Of a DNA stretch of 24,500 nt, positions 1 to 8,523 are shown piece by piece. The notes beneath the pieces are model-generated. The model was not told the origin of the DNA. It searched no databases and worked only from the letters and a program-made list of their open reading frames with translations. The DNA is from Cristatella mucedo (lineage: Eukaryota > Bryozoa > Phylactolaemata > Cristatellidae). How positions within the stretch are numbered: the first letter of the stretch is position 1; each line of letters opens with the position of its first letter. The stretch is taken from positions 114,001 through 138,500 of the forward strand of contig WPIO01000142.1 in assembly GCA_009760855.2 (NCBI GenBank), read 5' to 3'. The position numbers and the translations under genes were made by a program.

Positions 1-5
1 GGCGT

Positions 6-42
6 GTCTAAACATGTCTAAACATGTCGCTAAACATGTCGC
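6..42. repeat. Short tandem repeat of a taaacatgtc unit
   Basis: Three copies of the 10-base unit taaacatgtc occur in a row, the later ones with an added gc, at the extreme left edge. The array may continue outside the window. No gene is seen from here to about position 440. Confidence 0.7.
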
Positions 43-439
43 CTTCTCTCTCGCTTCTCTTAGACAGAAAAACCGCCGCCTGCGTGCAGAGCATTTCGTA
101 TGCATAGCACGGCTACTCTCGTTGAAGTCGGTGAAATGCTACGTTGCTTAATTGGTTTCTCTGGTCAGAAGACCGTCTGTAGCGTAGGGGAGCGTTTATT
201 GAGGACTGATTCGTTAGAGTTCGCTTGCTGCCCTTTTGAATTACCGTCTTCCACGCGGCACGGCAGCTCTCCAGTGCAGTGAAGCATAGACAAATTGAGC
301 CCGGAAGTAACCTAGAATCTACTGCCCGCCGCAAAACGTCCGCGCCTTTTTCCGAGGGAGCTTTTTCGCGGTCGGCTGACATTCGCCGGCTTATGGGAGA
401 GACGAGATGAACTTGATAACAAATATCAGCAATGACAAT

Positions 440-500
440 AGTAAGACATTTGTATAGCACACTAAAAGAGCTAAATCTCTCTTTCCGGTCACTTTACGTT
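440..500 (-). mobile_element. Orphan LINE/SINE-type 3' tail (minus strand)
   Basis: Read on the minus strand this has the order seen in every LINE tail of the window: gtaaagtg, then a-agagagattta-gctctt, then gtgctatacaaatg, then an A/T-rich end. No LINE coding sequence lies next to it, so it is either a severely 5'-truncated LINE or the remnant of a SINE that used the same tail. It is diverged from the fresh copies at 18500 and 23230. Confidence 0.6.
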
Positions 501-1286
501 TGTTATAAGGGAAGGATGTCGATTGTTTAGCGATGACGCGTACAGCAATAGAGCATGCATGAGCACACAGTTACAATTCATATGGATCCAGCAAATGCTG
601 TGAGGTACGGTTAGGCTTTTAGATTTGTTCGAATACCGCCAAAGTCAGCGGATGTCGTGACATCAGTCGTGAGAGATTTTCAGCTTCTGAAGCAAATGAG
701 CTAAAGCCAAGGTCTCAGAAGGGTTTGAGGCCGGCTCGACTGGCAGCCAAACGACCTAAGTGAGAAGAAGACCGGGTGCCCCGGTGCCAAATTGAGCTCT
801 GATGCAGCTCAGAGCTCTGAACTGACAGTGTGCAGAGTTGGGGCAGGCACGACATTCACTGACTAAACACGCACAAGCAGCAGCACTACAGCAACCGTGA
901 CGTCGATAACGAAATCTGTTTCGAAAATATACAAAGACAGATTCTCAGATTCCTACTCATCTGGGCTCAGGCTCGCTCAATGAGATAGAGCAGTGAGATT
1001 TCGACCACTGCCAATCTGTGAAGGACTGCCTCCATTGATTTATTCTAGTTCTTCTTCCTATCTGAGTAATCTTTATTATTATGATAACTACCATTAGTAT
1101 TAATTTTATTGTCAAGAAGTTGTTATATTGAAACTAAGCTGAGCGTCGAGCGGAACAATTAGAAAATACCGGAAGTCCGGAGAGCTCAAGCCTTCCTAGG
1201 AAAATGCTCTGGATTAAGTGCTGGGCCTCTCGCCGCACGCATTGATTCTGAAAGACATTTGAGAGAGAGAACTACTTAATGACACC
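501..1286. other. Stretch without recognisable gene
   Basis: No coding-like frame or known repeat was recognised. The only local structure is a perfect 9-bp inverted repeat with a 6-base loop at 794-817 (gagctctga / tcagagctc). An AT-rich patch follows near 1060-1110. Confidence 0.5.
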
Positions 1287-1480
1287 CCTCAACTGCTCTC
1301 CTGACTCTGCTATGCTTCCCACTTTCTCTTTGTTGCGTGAGACGAAGTCTGTTTTGGCTACCGAATGCGTACCGAAAGCCGCTTAGGCTGTGAGTGCGCT
1401 ATACAAAACTCTCCCGCGTAACACTCACATGGTCTTTATGACTTTGTGGAGTTACAGACGGAGATGCATGACATTGACAT
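1287..1480 (+). repeat. Dispersed repeat, copy 1 (possible LINE family II 3' UTR)
   Basis: It matches 4487-4692 over about 190 bases. Shared blocks in the same order are ctcaactgctctc, gagacgaagtctg, ggctac, ccgaaagcc, gagtg-gctata-aaaact, gtaac and gactttgtggagt-acaga. The right-hand copy directly follows the end of a LINE family II reading frame, so the repeat is probably the 3' untranslated region of that family. The gctata-aaaa block resembles the end of the other LINE tails. Identity is estimated by eye at about 70%. Confidence 0.65.
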
Positions 1481-2392
1481 GACATACAGAATAGCATGGA
1501 ATGTGATTGTTGTCTCTCTCTTGACATAAAGCTGTAACCCTTATAATCATATAAGAATTCTTAGTCCTTATTCACCACAACCTTTGATCTGCAGGAGTGG
1601 GACGAAATGTAGACCTGTTTTTCGTCTTCATAATTTTTGAATGGTTCTTGAAAAAAAAGTTGTCACTAAGCAGCTTGTAGCAAAAATTGCTGAGAATAGA
1701 TTGTCAGAGAAATTTCAGTCGTCATTCAAGCGATTCCGCTCCACTGAAACTGCTCTCCTCCGTGTAACCAATGACATCCTGTGCAGCAACGATTATGGTA
1801 ATTTCAATGCCCTAGCCCTGCTGGATCTATCCGCAGCCTTCGACACTATCAACGTCTTTGCTGCATTTATTGATGGCATTCGCACATGGATGGCAGCAAA
1901 CTTTCTTAAATTAAATGATGATAAAAACCAACTCACTAGTTATGGGTAAACCAAGTGTGATTCAGAAATTGTAACACCTAACGCTCAAAATCGGTTGAAT
2001 CTGCACGAAATTCCCGCGTCCTGTTCCTAAGTGAATTTTTATTAGACGATCACATTGAGTCAGCTCCACAGCCAAGTTTGCCTACTTTAAGCTCCGTAGC
2101 ATTGCTAAAATGAGGGCTTGCTTAGACAGGGACACTACATCTAAATTGGTCCATGCATTTGTAGCATCCCGTCTTGACTTGTGTCATTCACTCCTTGCTG
2201 GTCTACCTGCCAGTTCAATCAGACTGTTGGTGCAAAACTCCGCAGCTATGGTTGCTTGTCGTGAGCGGCTCAGTTGCCACATCATACCACTTCTCGCCGA
2301 CCTGCACTGGCTTCCAGTCAAGCAACGCATCGACTTCCAAGATTCTGTCACTCACTTTTAAGTCCATTCATTTTTTGCTCTAGCCTACCTAT

Positions 2393-2408
2393 CAGATCTA
2401 CTCAGCCA
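2393..2408 (+). repeat. Target-site duplication, left copy
   Basis: The 16 bases cagatctactcagcca recur exactly at 2811-2826. Joining the flanks restores the normal LINE reading (SDLLSHQAKH-like) seen in the copy at 22830. The repeat is therefore a duplication of LINE sequence created by the insertion. Confidence 0.9.
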
Positions 2409-2810
2409 ATACGGCGTCGTTTGTTTACACAGCAATGTCAGATCTGCTTTGGGCACAGCGCTCATAGCAGGCTGTTTAACATGGTCACCAGCTTATGTTT
2501 ATATTTACTTTAAATAATTATGTTTCTATCTATCTTTTATATTTAGATTTTCTCTCTAATACCTAAATACTAAGCCCTAAACCGTAAGAACTAAACTCTA
2601 ACCAGTCAACCATAAGCCGTAAATCCCGAAACACACAACCATTAAATGCTAATCCTAAAATCCTAAACCTAAAGTTATAAAGATTACTAAAAGCGTGTTT
2701 ACTTAACGTAAACATGAATATGTGCTGGCGACCATGTTAAACAGCCTACTATAAGCACTGTGCCCATAGCAAATGTTACAGTGTTGTATGAACAAACGGT
2801 GCCATATAAG
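2409..2810. mobile_element. 402-bp foldback/MITE-like element with long terminal inverted repeats
   Basis: The left arm (about 2409-2515) and the reverse complement of the right arm (about 2704-2810) align without gaps over roughly 107 bases, with about 21 differences, or about 80% identity. The longest identical run is aggctgtttaacatggtc (18 bases). The element interrupts a LINE and is bounded by a perfect 16-bp direct repeat. It has no coding capacity. The central 190 bases are A/T/C-rich, with many taaacc, ccctaaa and cctaaac-like heptamers. I could not assign it to a superfamily. The usual DNA transposon target duplications are shorter (about 2-11 bp), so the length is odd. A hairpin-forming retroposed RNA is an alternative. 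Confidence 0.85.
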
Positions 2811-2826
2811 CAGATCTACTCAGCCA
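2811..2826 (+). repeat. Target-site duplication, right copy
   Basis: This is an exact copy of the 16-base sequence at 2393-2408. It is followed by ccaggctaagcatgg, which continues the LINE open frame. Confidence 0.9.
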
Positions 2827-3409
2827 CCAGGCTAAGCATGGTACTACCCACTTTCTGAATCTAATCGTTTAGCTACACCTCGAGCGTACCTCAAGTTCTT
2901 TTGGAGACCGTGCCTTTAGTTCGTATGCTCCCGAAGCCTGGAACATACTTCCGACTGGTGTCACGACATCCTCCGAGTTGATATTTAAAAAGAAGCTAAA
3001 CACGCATCTATTTATCACTGTATTTAGTGGGTCCGTGTGATTTTTTCTTTGTGTGTTTTCGCGTGCAATCACTGTGCATGCTTCCACTAACCATATTTGC
3101 ATGCTGACTCCGTGCATGTCACCTCTAACCATGTTGTGCTTGTAGTCTATGAGCATGCTATTGCTAACCATTCGCCATGCTTTCTTTGCAGCGAAGTAAA
3201 GTGCCCAGAAAGAGATGAACCTCTGTGAGAACGCTATATAAAAATGCATTGTTATTATAACCATTACTATCAATACAATTATACATCCTGGTTGAATTAT
3301 TGAGAACAAAAATCGGCCTGGCAGATTAGGCACTGGTGTATTTATAATAGCACTTTTCCGGTCTTGTTCGATCTTTGTCATGTGGAGGTCAGGTCTCATC
3401 CATCTGATC

Positions 3410-4400
3410 AATCAGCTGTGGAGTTCGTCCTCGGTCCTTTGCGGTTCTCTATTTATAACGATCCTCTGGGAAAAGTGATTCAGGCCCACGGGATCGGTTA
3501 TCACTTTTAAACTGCCGATACTCAGCTGTATTTGTCATTTGCACCGTCGGAATATTTTGCAGCTACTGATATACTGATTGCTTGCCTTGCAAACATTCGA
3601 TCCTGGGTGTCGGCTAATTTCCTCGAATTAAACAACAATGGAAAAGGAAGGTACTACTCATAGGACACCTAAGCGTGTGGCTAGAAGACTAGAAGAGAAG
3701 ACTAGACTAGAAGACTTTGCCTTTCTATACGGTGATGCTGCTGTGCGACCGTCACCGTGTGCTCAGAATTCAGGTGCCGTCTTTGCAAAATACCTAGATT
3801 TTGAAAGTTTCATTAAGAAGACTGCCTCGACTACTAGCTATTCCATCCGATTCTAATCTAAGTTCAGGGACTGTGTACCAAAGCGGCATGCAAAAAATGT
3901 AAAAAACTCTAATTGCCTCGGCTAAAAATATATAAAATATAATTCATTTATATAACGTCATACAAGAACTCTATCTCTATTCACGAACGTCACATATGCC
4001 GCGTGGTTCGAGCCTACGACCTCGGTCATCAAAATTATTACAATTCCATTTCGGCTGGGTTACCAAAGAAAGCCACTAGGACATTAAAGCTGTTGATGAA
4101 TATGACTGCATCGCTTGTCAGAAATCCAAGAGCTTCAGCTACGTGTATCCTTTGCTGAAAGAGCTTCGATGGCTTCCGAATGATCAATGGATGCACTGTA
4201 AACTTCATACGCTGACCCACGTGCTCAGCGGCACGGCTTGGCTCCTTCGTATCTAGCTGAAATGCTGCAGAAATTTAAGCCTCTTCGCACCCTCTGGTCC
4301 TTTGTGGACGATCGATTAGCTGTTCCATCCTTCTTCTAAAGACCGTCGGCGACAGTAGCTTTTGCTTTACAGGTGTGAGGCTCACTTCCATAGTTCTCAT
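3410..4400 (+). mobile_element. Non-LTR retrotransposon (L2-like, family II), decayed and split by a SINE
   Basis: The plus strand holds a second reverse-transcriptase remnant. It starts at the palm (VLGPLRFSIYNDPLGKVIQA, about 3430-3490), with the catalytic YADD region corrupted by a frameshift and a stop (YHF-stop-ADTQLY-like, about 3500-3530). ANIRSWVSANFLELNN follows (3591-3640), then SGAVFAKYLDFESFIKKTAS (3764-3825). After an antisense SINE (3925-4028) the coding resumes with YYNSISAGLPKKATRTLKL (about 4035-4091), a degenerate ELRWLP region, and the terminal APSYLAEML/RTLRSS region of the L2 type (about 4230-4320). In family I that region reads SDILTHQAKHRTTRF instead, so the two elements are distinct families. 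It is not intact: at least three stops or frameshifts. Confidence 0.85.
3925..4028 (-). mobile_element. SINE-A, 5'-truncated copy, antisense inside LINE family II
   Basis: On the minus strand it reads gaccgaggtcgtaggctcga, then cgcggcatatgtgacgttcg, then aatagagatagagttctt, then gttatataaatgaattata. This is collinear with the three plus-strand SINE-A copies at 8384, 9969 and 20109. Box A and the first half of the tRNA-like head are missing, and box B (ggctcgaacc) is kept. It lies between two parts of a LINE family II frame that would otherwise be continuous. Confidence 0.85.
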
Positions 4401-4486
4401 GCAGTGAAATATAAATCGACTCTCCTGCTGCTGATTGCGGCACATCCTGTCCAGCGGTCCTGGGCTGCTACTTCCACGCTATTCAC

Positions 4487-4692
4487 TACCTCGACTGCTC
4501 TCTTTTTGACTCAGCTTCGCTGCTGCTTCTTCTTCTTTTGTTGCTAAGAGACGAAGTCTGCTGGCTACGGTATAACATGTGTACGTGCCGAAAGCCACAA
4601 ACAAAGGCTCTGAGTGGGCTATAGAAAACTCGTACGTGTAACTCCTACTTAGTATCAGTGACTTTGTGGAGTAACAAACTGATACGCGTTCC
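4487..4692 (+). repeat. Dispersed repeat, copy 2 (possible LINE family II 3' UTR)
   Basis: This is the partner of 1287-1480. It follows the end of LINE family II coding by about 90 bases and on the same strand, which supports its being the 3' UTR of that element. It holds a CT/CTT-rich stretch at about 4520-4545, then gagacgaagtctgctggctac and gactttgtggagtaacaaac. Confidence 0.65.
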
Positions 4693-4930
4693 ATCGCATC
4701 TTATTAGAATACGGAGCTTACCACTAGCTGGTGCACGCATTTTCGTATGGCGACAGGGGGGAGAAGGAGGTTTAGAGCATACGAACGTTTAACTGCAAGA
4801 ATATTCTGAATTCACATAGCTATTAATACTGTCGCTCATCCCTGTAAACGTTAAAGCATACGGCTAATGATTAAGGCAAGTTAGCATTGTTCAATGTAGG
4901 TCTTATTCTTTGTTTGCTTGGTTAAAGTAA

Positions 4931-5004
4931 ATGTAAAGCGCCTAGAAAGAGATTAAGTTCTCTGAGGGCGTTTCATCGAGTGCATTATTATTATTATTAT
5001 TATT
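4931..5004 (+). mobile_element. Orphan LINE family I 3' tail with (ATT)n
   Basis: The sequence aatgtaaagcgcctagaaag, then agattaagttctctgagggc, a gtttcatcgagtgc end and (ATT)7 is nearly identical to the ends of the family I copies at 18525 and 23225. No LINE ORF precedes it, so it is a very short 5'-truncated insertion or a tail used by another element. Confidence 0.8.
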
Positions 5005-5112
5005 AAAGTGCTTACGCTTCACGATCCAGATCACGGGTTCGAGTCCCGCAGAAGGCAATTGTTGGTTATCTACTGCAAGCGGATGTGGAAACCGCTGAGG
5101 ATCTCTGCTATT
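5002..5112 (+). mobile_element. SINE-B, 5'-truncated copy
   Basis: A tRNA-like 3' half with a clear RNA polymerase III box B (cgggttcgagtcccgc, 5034-5049) follows the (ATT)n tract. The body after it contains ggcaattgttggttatctac and tgcaagcgg, which align with the bodies of the copies at 19055-19210 (minus) and 10925-11075. Box A is lost or reduced to ttaaagtgc. Confidence 0.6.
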
Positions 5113-5351
5113 GAATCAACTGACTTTAGCTTATTACTTTATACTCAAAAAACTATCTTAAAGCTAGATACCGAGGGCGCACCACATCCTCCTGGAGTAG
5201 TGAACGTATGGCCTCTGAATATGTAAATTAGTGTCATATATTACCATTCGACCCATTTTTACCGACTGTTGACCTAAGATGCCACAGTGACCACAGAATT
5301 GCATAGAAATGTTCATATCCTATTGCATTAAAATATTATTGTTTGTTGCAG

Positions 5352-5641
5352 CCGATGGAAACAGCTTAGCAGCAAAATTAGTCTTTGACGAATGCAGAAA
5401 GCATTCGACCGATTCGAGCGATTTGCAGGCCGAGATTGTAGAGGTTTTATTATAAAGTCCTTTAATGAGCACCGAAGAAGACATAGTCTCGACAGATTTA
5501 TCGATGGAGAACAAGATTGGTTGCGCGATCGTTGTCGGCTCGAGGCGATACGTTTTTTCGGAGCCCACTCGCACGTCTGAAGACTTCTTGATGCTCTGCA
5601 TTTTTAAACTACACGGTTCTGTACAAAAGCATCTTTGTTAG
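5352..5641 (+). pseudogene. Coding-like frame with one in-frame stop, unidentified
   Basis: After a good 3' splice-like sequence (tattgtttgttgcag ending at 5351), the frame beginning GNSLAAKLVFDECRKH stays open to TAA at 5453. It then continues in the same frame (STEEDIVSTDLSMENKIG, IVVGSRRYVFSEPTRTSEDF) to TAG at 5639, 95 codons in all with a single internal stop. Composition is protein-like, with balanced charged residues and no low complexity. I do not recognise the protein. The complementary strand is also open over 5320-5601, so the coding strand is not certain. It could be a decayed exon, a retroposed fragment or chance. Confidence 0.3.
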
Positions 5642-5697
5642 ACTACTGTTTTTGTCAATAATATCAGTCAAGTACGGCTAAACATTCTTTGAACTAT

Positions 5698-5876
5698 CAT
5701 TCCTTAAAATTATTTTTGCGCGCATTAAATGGCACGCTTTGGTCCTGCACACTTATGTCGTTCCGCGCATACGTGGTTGCACGTTTTTGTCGTCGCTTTT
5801 GTTGTGCTGCGCTTATGTCCGGTTGCCCCGACAAAAGCACGCCCAAAAAAAGCGCACAAACTGATTTTAAGGAATG
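5698..5876. mobile_element. 179-bp MITE-like element
   Basis: The ends are a perfect 13-bp inverted repeat (cattccttaaaat / attttaaggaatg). Similarity continues inward for some 40-50 bases (tttttgcgcgc...cacgcttt against tttgtgcgcttttttt...gtgctttt on the other strand). It has no coding capacity. The whole element can fold into a long imperfect hairpin. No clear target duplication is visible, so the exact ends and the superfamily are unknown. Confidence 0.6.
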
Positions 5877-5879
5877 CTG

Positions 5880-6119
5880 ATTTTAATAGATATTAACATA
5901 AGTCGAGGATTATATTAGGGAAATTAATACTAGCTCAAATCACATTGCGTTCTAATTTATATTAGCTTTTAAATAGTTTTTGAAATAATATATTAATATA
6001 GAAAGAGTGAATACAGTCTAATAATGTTTGCCTATCTTTAATAGGTTCTCAGGTTTGTGCGATTTCTTGAAGTATTTTCACACTAGGACTGTCCCGAGGT
6101 AGGCTGTTAATGACGCGAG
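5880..6119. other. AT-rich stretch without recognisable feature
   Basis: It is A/T-rich with several tattaat-like words. No coding-like frame, repeat or structured element was recognised between the MITE-like element and the satellite array. Confidence 0.5.
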
Positions 6120-6680
6120 CACAAACTTTCAGACCCGACGAATAACTGCGATACATTGCAATAAACATCAGAACATTGCGATTTCGATTCCAAATTATTC
6201 AAAAACAGTGTTACAGGTTCACCCATTAAATTTCATGCAATTGCGCTTGTGCGCTCTCGCTCTTCCGCCTCAAATGGCCTGGATGAGCCAGATTCCAAAA
6301 TTACAGAGAACGCTAATCACCTACCTAAAGGAAATTCCCTTACGCGTTCTCATGCAATAAATTTGGTCTGCAATAAAAGTGTCATTTTCACAAAAGCTTC
6401 GCACAATTTTGGTTTGATTCCAAATTTTAGACAACAGTTTTTTACTTTTACCAACAAGACTTCATTTGATGGCGCTTTCGCGTTTTCATGCTATCATCTC
6501 CACTGACCCGAGCCAGATGACCTCCCTAAATAATCGAGCTGCGATACAGCTGCCACCTCCGAAACAAGCGTTTTGCAACCGCGGTTTTGATTCAAAATAA
6601 TGAAAAATATGTTTCATGTTTGCACACCAAATTCCATGCGATTGCGGCTCCGAGTTCTCTAAGGCCTGTGGCCTCCGTTG

Positions 6681-7433
6681 GCAGCCTGATTGTGGGTCTA
6701 CCGGCATGTGCAATCAGGCGCTTACAGCTGGTGCAAAACTCTGCAGCTAGGCTTGTCTGTCGTGAGCGTTGCAGTTGCCGCATCACACCACTTCTCGCCG
6801 ACCTGCACTGGCTCCTTGTCAAGCGACGCATCGACTTCAAAGTTCTGTCACTCACTTTAAGGTCCCTTCATTCTTTGGCTCCAGCCAGATCTATTTCCCC
6901 ACCGGGCTAAGCAATGTACCACTGGCTTTACGGAATCTAATAGTTTACCTATACCTCGTACAAACCTCAAATCCTGTGGAGACCGCGCCTTTAGTTCGTA
7001 TGCTCCCAAAGCCTGAAATTCACTTCCGACGAGGGGAACGACACCCCCTGAACTGACCACATTTAAAAAACTAGAAACACATCAGTTTATCGCAGCTTTT
7101 ACTGGGTCCATGTAATTCGTCTTTTACGTCCTGAACTGACCACATTTAAAAAACTAGAAACACATCAGTTTATCGCAGCTTTTACTGGGTCCATGTAATT
7201 CGTCTTTTACGTGCTTATGCTTGCTGACAATGTGCATGCTGCCACTAACAATATTTGCAAGTTGACCCCGTGCATGTCACCCCCCAACCATATTATGCTT
7301 GCTGTCATTGAGCGTGCTACCACTAACCATTCAATCGTGCTTCTTTTGCAGCCAATGGACAGTGCCTACAAAGAGATTTGAGTTCTCTGAGGGTGTTCTG
7401 TAAAATTTGTTATTATTATTATTATTTTATTAT
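6681..7433 (+). mobile_element. LINE family I 3' portion inserted in satellite array 1
   Basis: Coding remnant of the RT C-terminal region: VGLPACAIRRLQLVQNSAAR and LVCRERCSCRITPLLADLHW (6697-6816), then RRIDFKVLSLTLRSLHSLAP (6825-6884). Terminal SYAPKA and LPTR-like pieces follow, broken by frameshifts (about 6980-7035). The 3' UTR ends with cctacaaagagatttgagttctctgagggtg and (ATT)n. The left boundary is 5'-truncated and abuts satellite sequence (ggcctccgttgg), which resumes after the tail as tcctggccagagagcctccc. An 83-bp tandem duplication spans the ORF end and UTR start. Confidence 0.85.
7047..7212 (+). repeat. Perfect 83-bp tandem duplication inside the LINE
   Basis: The segment 7047-7129 (starting cctgaactgaccacattt, ending gtcttttacgt) is repeated without a difference at 7130-7212. 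The other family I copies have this segment once. The perfect identity inside an otherwise decayed element indicates a recent local duplication, or an assembly artefact. Confidence 0.9.
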
Positions 7434-8383
7434 GGTCCTGGCCAGAGAGCCTCCCTACACAATGGAGCAGCGATAAGACTGCCATTTCAACGTTTTATGC
7501 GTCGCGAACTGCGGTTTTCATCTCGCGTCGTAACAAAATGAGTTCCGGGTTTACGCACCGAATGTCTTAGCGTAGCGCGCAGGCTTCGTCGTTTTATGGC
7601 CTACGATAGCCCGGGCCAGACAGTCTCTCTAAATATTCGGACTGCGATGAAGCTGCGATGAAGCCATTTCCTCAATCAGCGTTTAGCAACTGCGATTTTG
7701 ATTCATTTGATAGCAAACAGTGTTCCTATTTTACCAAGCAAATTTCGTGCTATAGCGTTCTCCCGCTGTAGCCCATGCCCGTTGTCATGCGATGGCCTCC
7801 AATGGCCCGGCCCGTTCTGTACCTTTCAGACTGTGATACAGCTATTATTCCAACCATAAGCGTCATCAAACTGCGGATTTTATCGCTTATCGTGGAGAAA
7901 AAGTGTTCAGGATTTATCTGCCGGATATTATGCGATTGTGCAAGCGCGTTATATTGCTATGACCACTGAAGGCTTGGATTATTGGAAGCCCTAGCATTAG
8001 AACACGCCCGCCCAATGCAATACAAATTAGGTGGGTAAACCCGAAACACCCGGATCTATAATTTGGAATAGAAACCACCGTTTTGCATCGCCGATTTTAG
8101 AAATGACAGCTGTATTGCCGTTTGAATATTTTTATTAAGGCTCGTTGAATCTGGTTACTAGAAGCATGAGAACGCCCATGGGTAATGTCAACGAGTTAAT
8201 CGGGTAAAAGAGCAACACTGTTTGCTGTAACTTGGAATCTAAACTGCAATTCCTAAAACCCTACTGTAGAAAATGTAGCTGTTTCGCAGTTGGAATATAT
8301 ATGGAGGCTGGCTGGCCCGCACAACTTGAGGCCGTAGCGTTATCTTCTATCGTCACGCGCAGTCGCAAGAAATTTGTGCAGAA

Positions 8384-8523
8384 CTGGTTTGGTCAAGCGG
8401 TTAAGGTGCTCACCCCGACCAAGGTCTGACTGAGGTCGTGGGCTCGAGCCCCGAGGCATATGTGAAGCGCCTGAATAGAGATTAAGTTCTCTTCGGACGC
8501 TATAAAAATGAGTTATATTTTTT
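8384..8523 (+). mobile_element. SINE-A copy 1 (tRNA-derived, LINE-like tail)
   Basis: The tRNA-like head ctggtttggtcaagcggtta carries a box A-type sequence, and box B is ggctcgagccccgagg. A short linker catatgtg follows, then the tail aagcgcctgaatagagatta, agttctcttcggacgctata and an A/T-rich end. The core agagattaagttctct is identical to the LINE family I tail. Length is about 140 bp. It looks full-length and is not a functional tRNA gene: the 5' and 3' acceptor-like ends do not pair and there is no terminator immediately after the head. Confidence 0.88.

Larger units (their letters stand above)
1608..3290 (+). mobile_element. Non-LTR retrotransposon (CR1/L2-like, family I), 5'-truncated and decayed
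   Basis: This is the remnant of a reverse-transcriptase ORF. The first part (1641-1849) reads as the RT fingers and palm, with KFQSSFKRFRSTETALLR and the catalytic-region motif LDLSAAFDTIN. The frame then jumps by an internal deletion to GIRTWMAANFLKLNDDK (1880-1925). C-terminal segments follow: RACLDRDTTSKLVHAFVASR (2113-2172), RLLVQNSAAMVACRERLS and ADLHWLPVKQRIDF (2221-2340). After the inserted element the terminal part SYAPEAWN and the LPTGV-like segment can be followed (about 2880-3030). The 3' UTR ends in the family tail gtaaagtgcccagaaagag...gctatataaaaatg and (TTATT)-type repeats. Several stops and frameshifts make it dead. The YADD box and the 5' half are missing. The family assignment rests on remembered CR1/L2 protein motifs. 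Confidence 0.9.
6120..8380 (+). repeat. Satellite-like array 1, about 180-bp degenerate units
   Basis: The same ordered set of words recurs. They are cagcgttttgcaactgcg, gattttgattc, aaacagtgtt, ttaccaa-caaatttcatgc, gcgattgcg, atggcc, cccgggccagacag-ctctctaaat, and gactgcgatacagctgcca. The gattttgattc anchor falls near 6186, 6416, 6589, 7515, 7696 and 7877. Spacing is 230, 173, about 180 once the inserted LINE is removed, 181 and 181. More decayed units can be followed to about 8330. Two diverged arrays of similar unit length occur in the window (see 14110-16110); both contain a cccgggcc core, so they may be distantly related. Confidence 0.7.

Noticed and set aside
794-817. Transcription terminator hairpin
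   Set aside because: A perfect 9-bp inverted repeat, but no T-run and no gene next to it, and the DNA is eukaryotic. Probably chance or a local duplication of gagctctga.
2869-3411. 180-codon minus-strand open frame
   Set aside because: It is antisense to the LINE family I C-terminal coding and 3' UTR. The same shadow frame (QA-GAYELKARS-like) appears opposite the copies at 6857-7060 and 22847-23155.
8384-8460. Functional tRNA gene
   Set aside because: Box A and box B are present, but acceptor ends do not pair, the head runs straight into a LINE-like tail, and the same unit recurs at 9969 and 20109. It is a SINE head.
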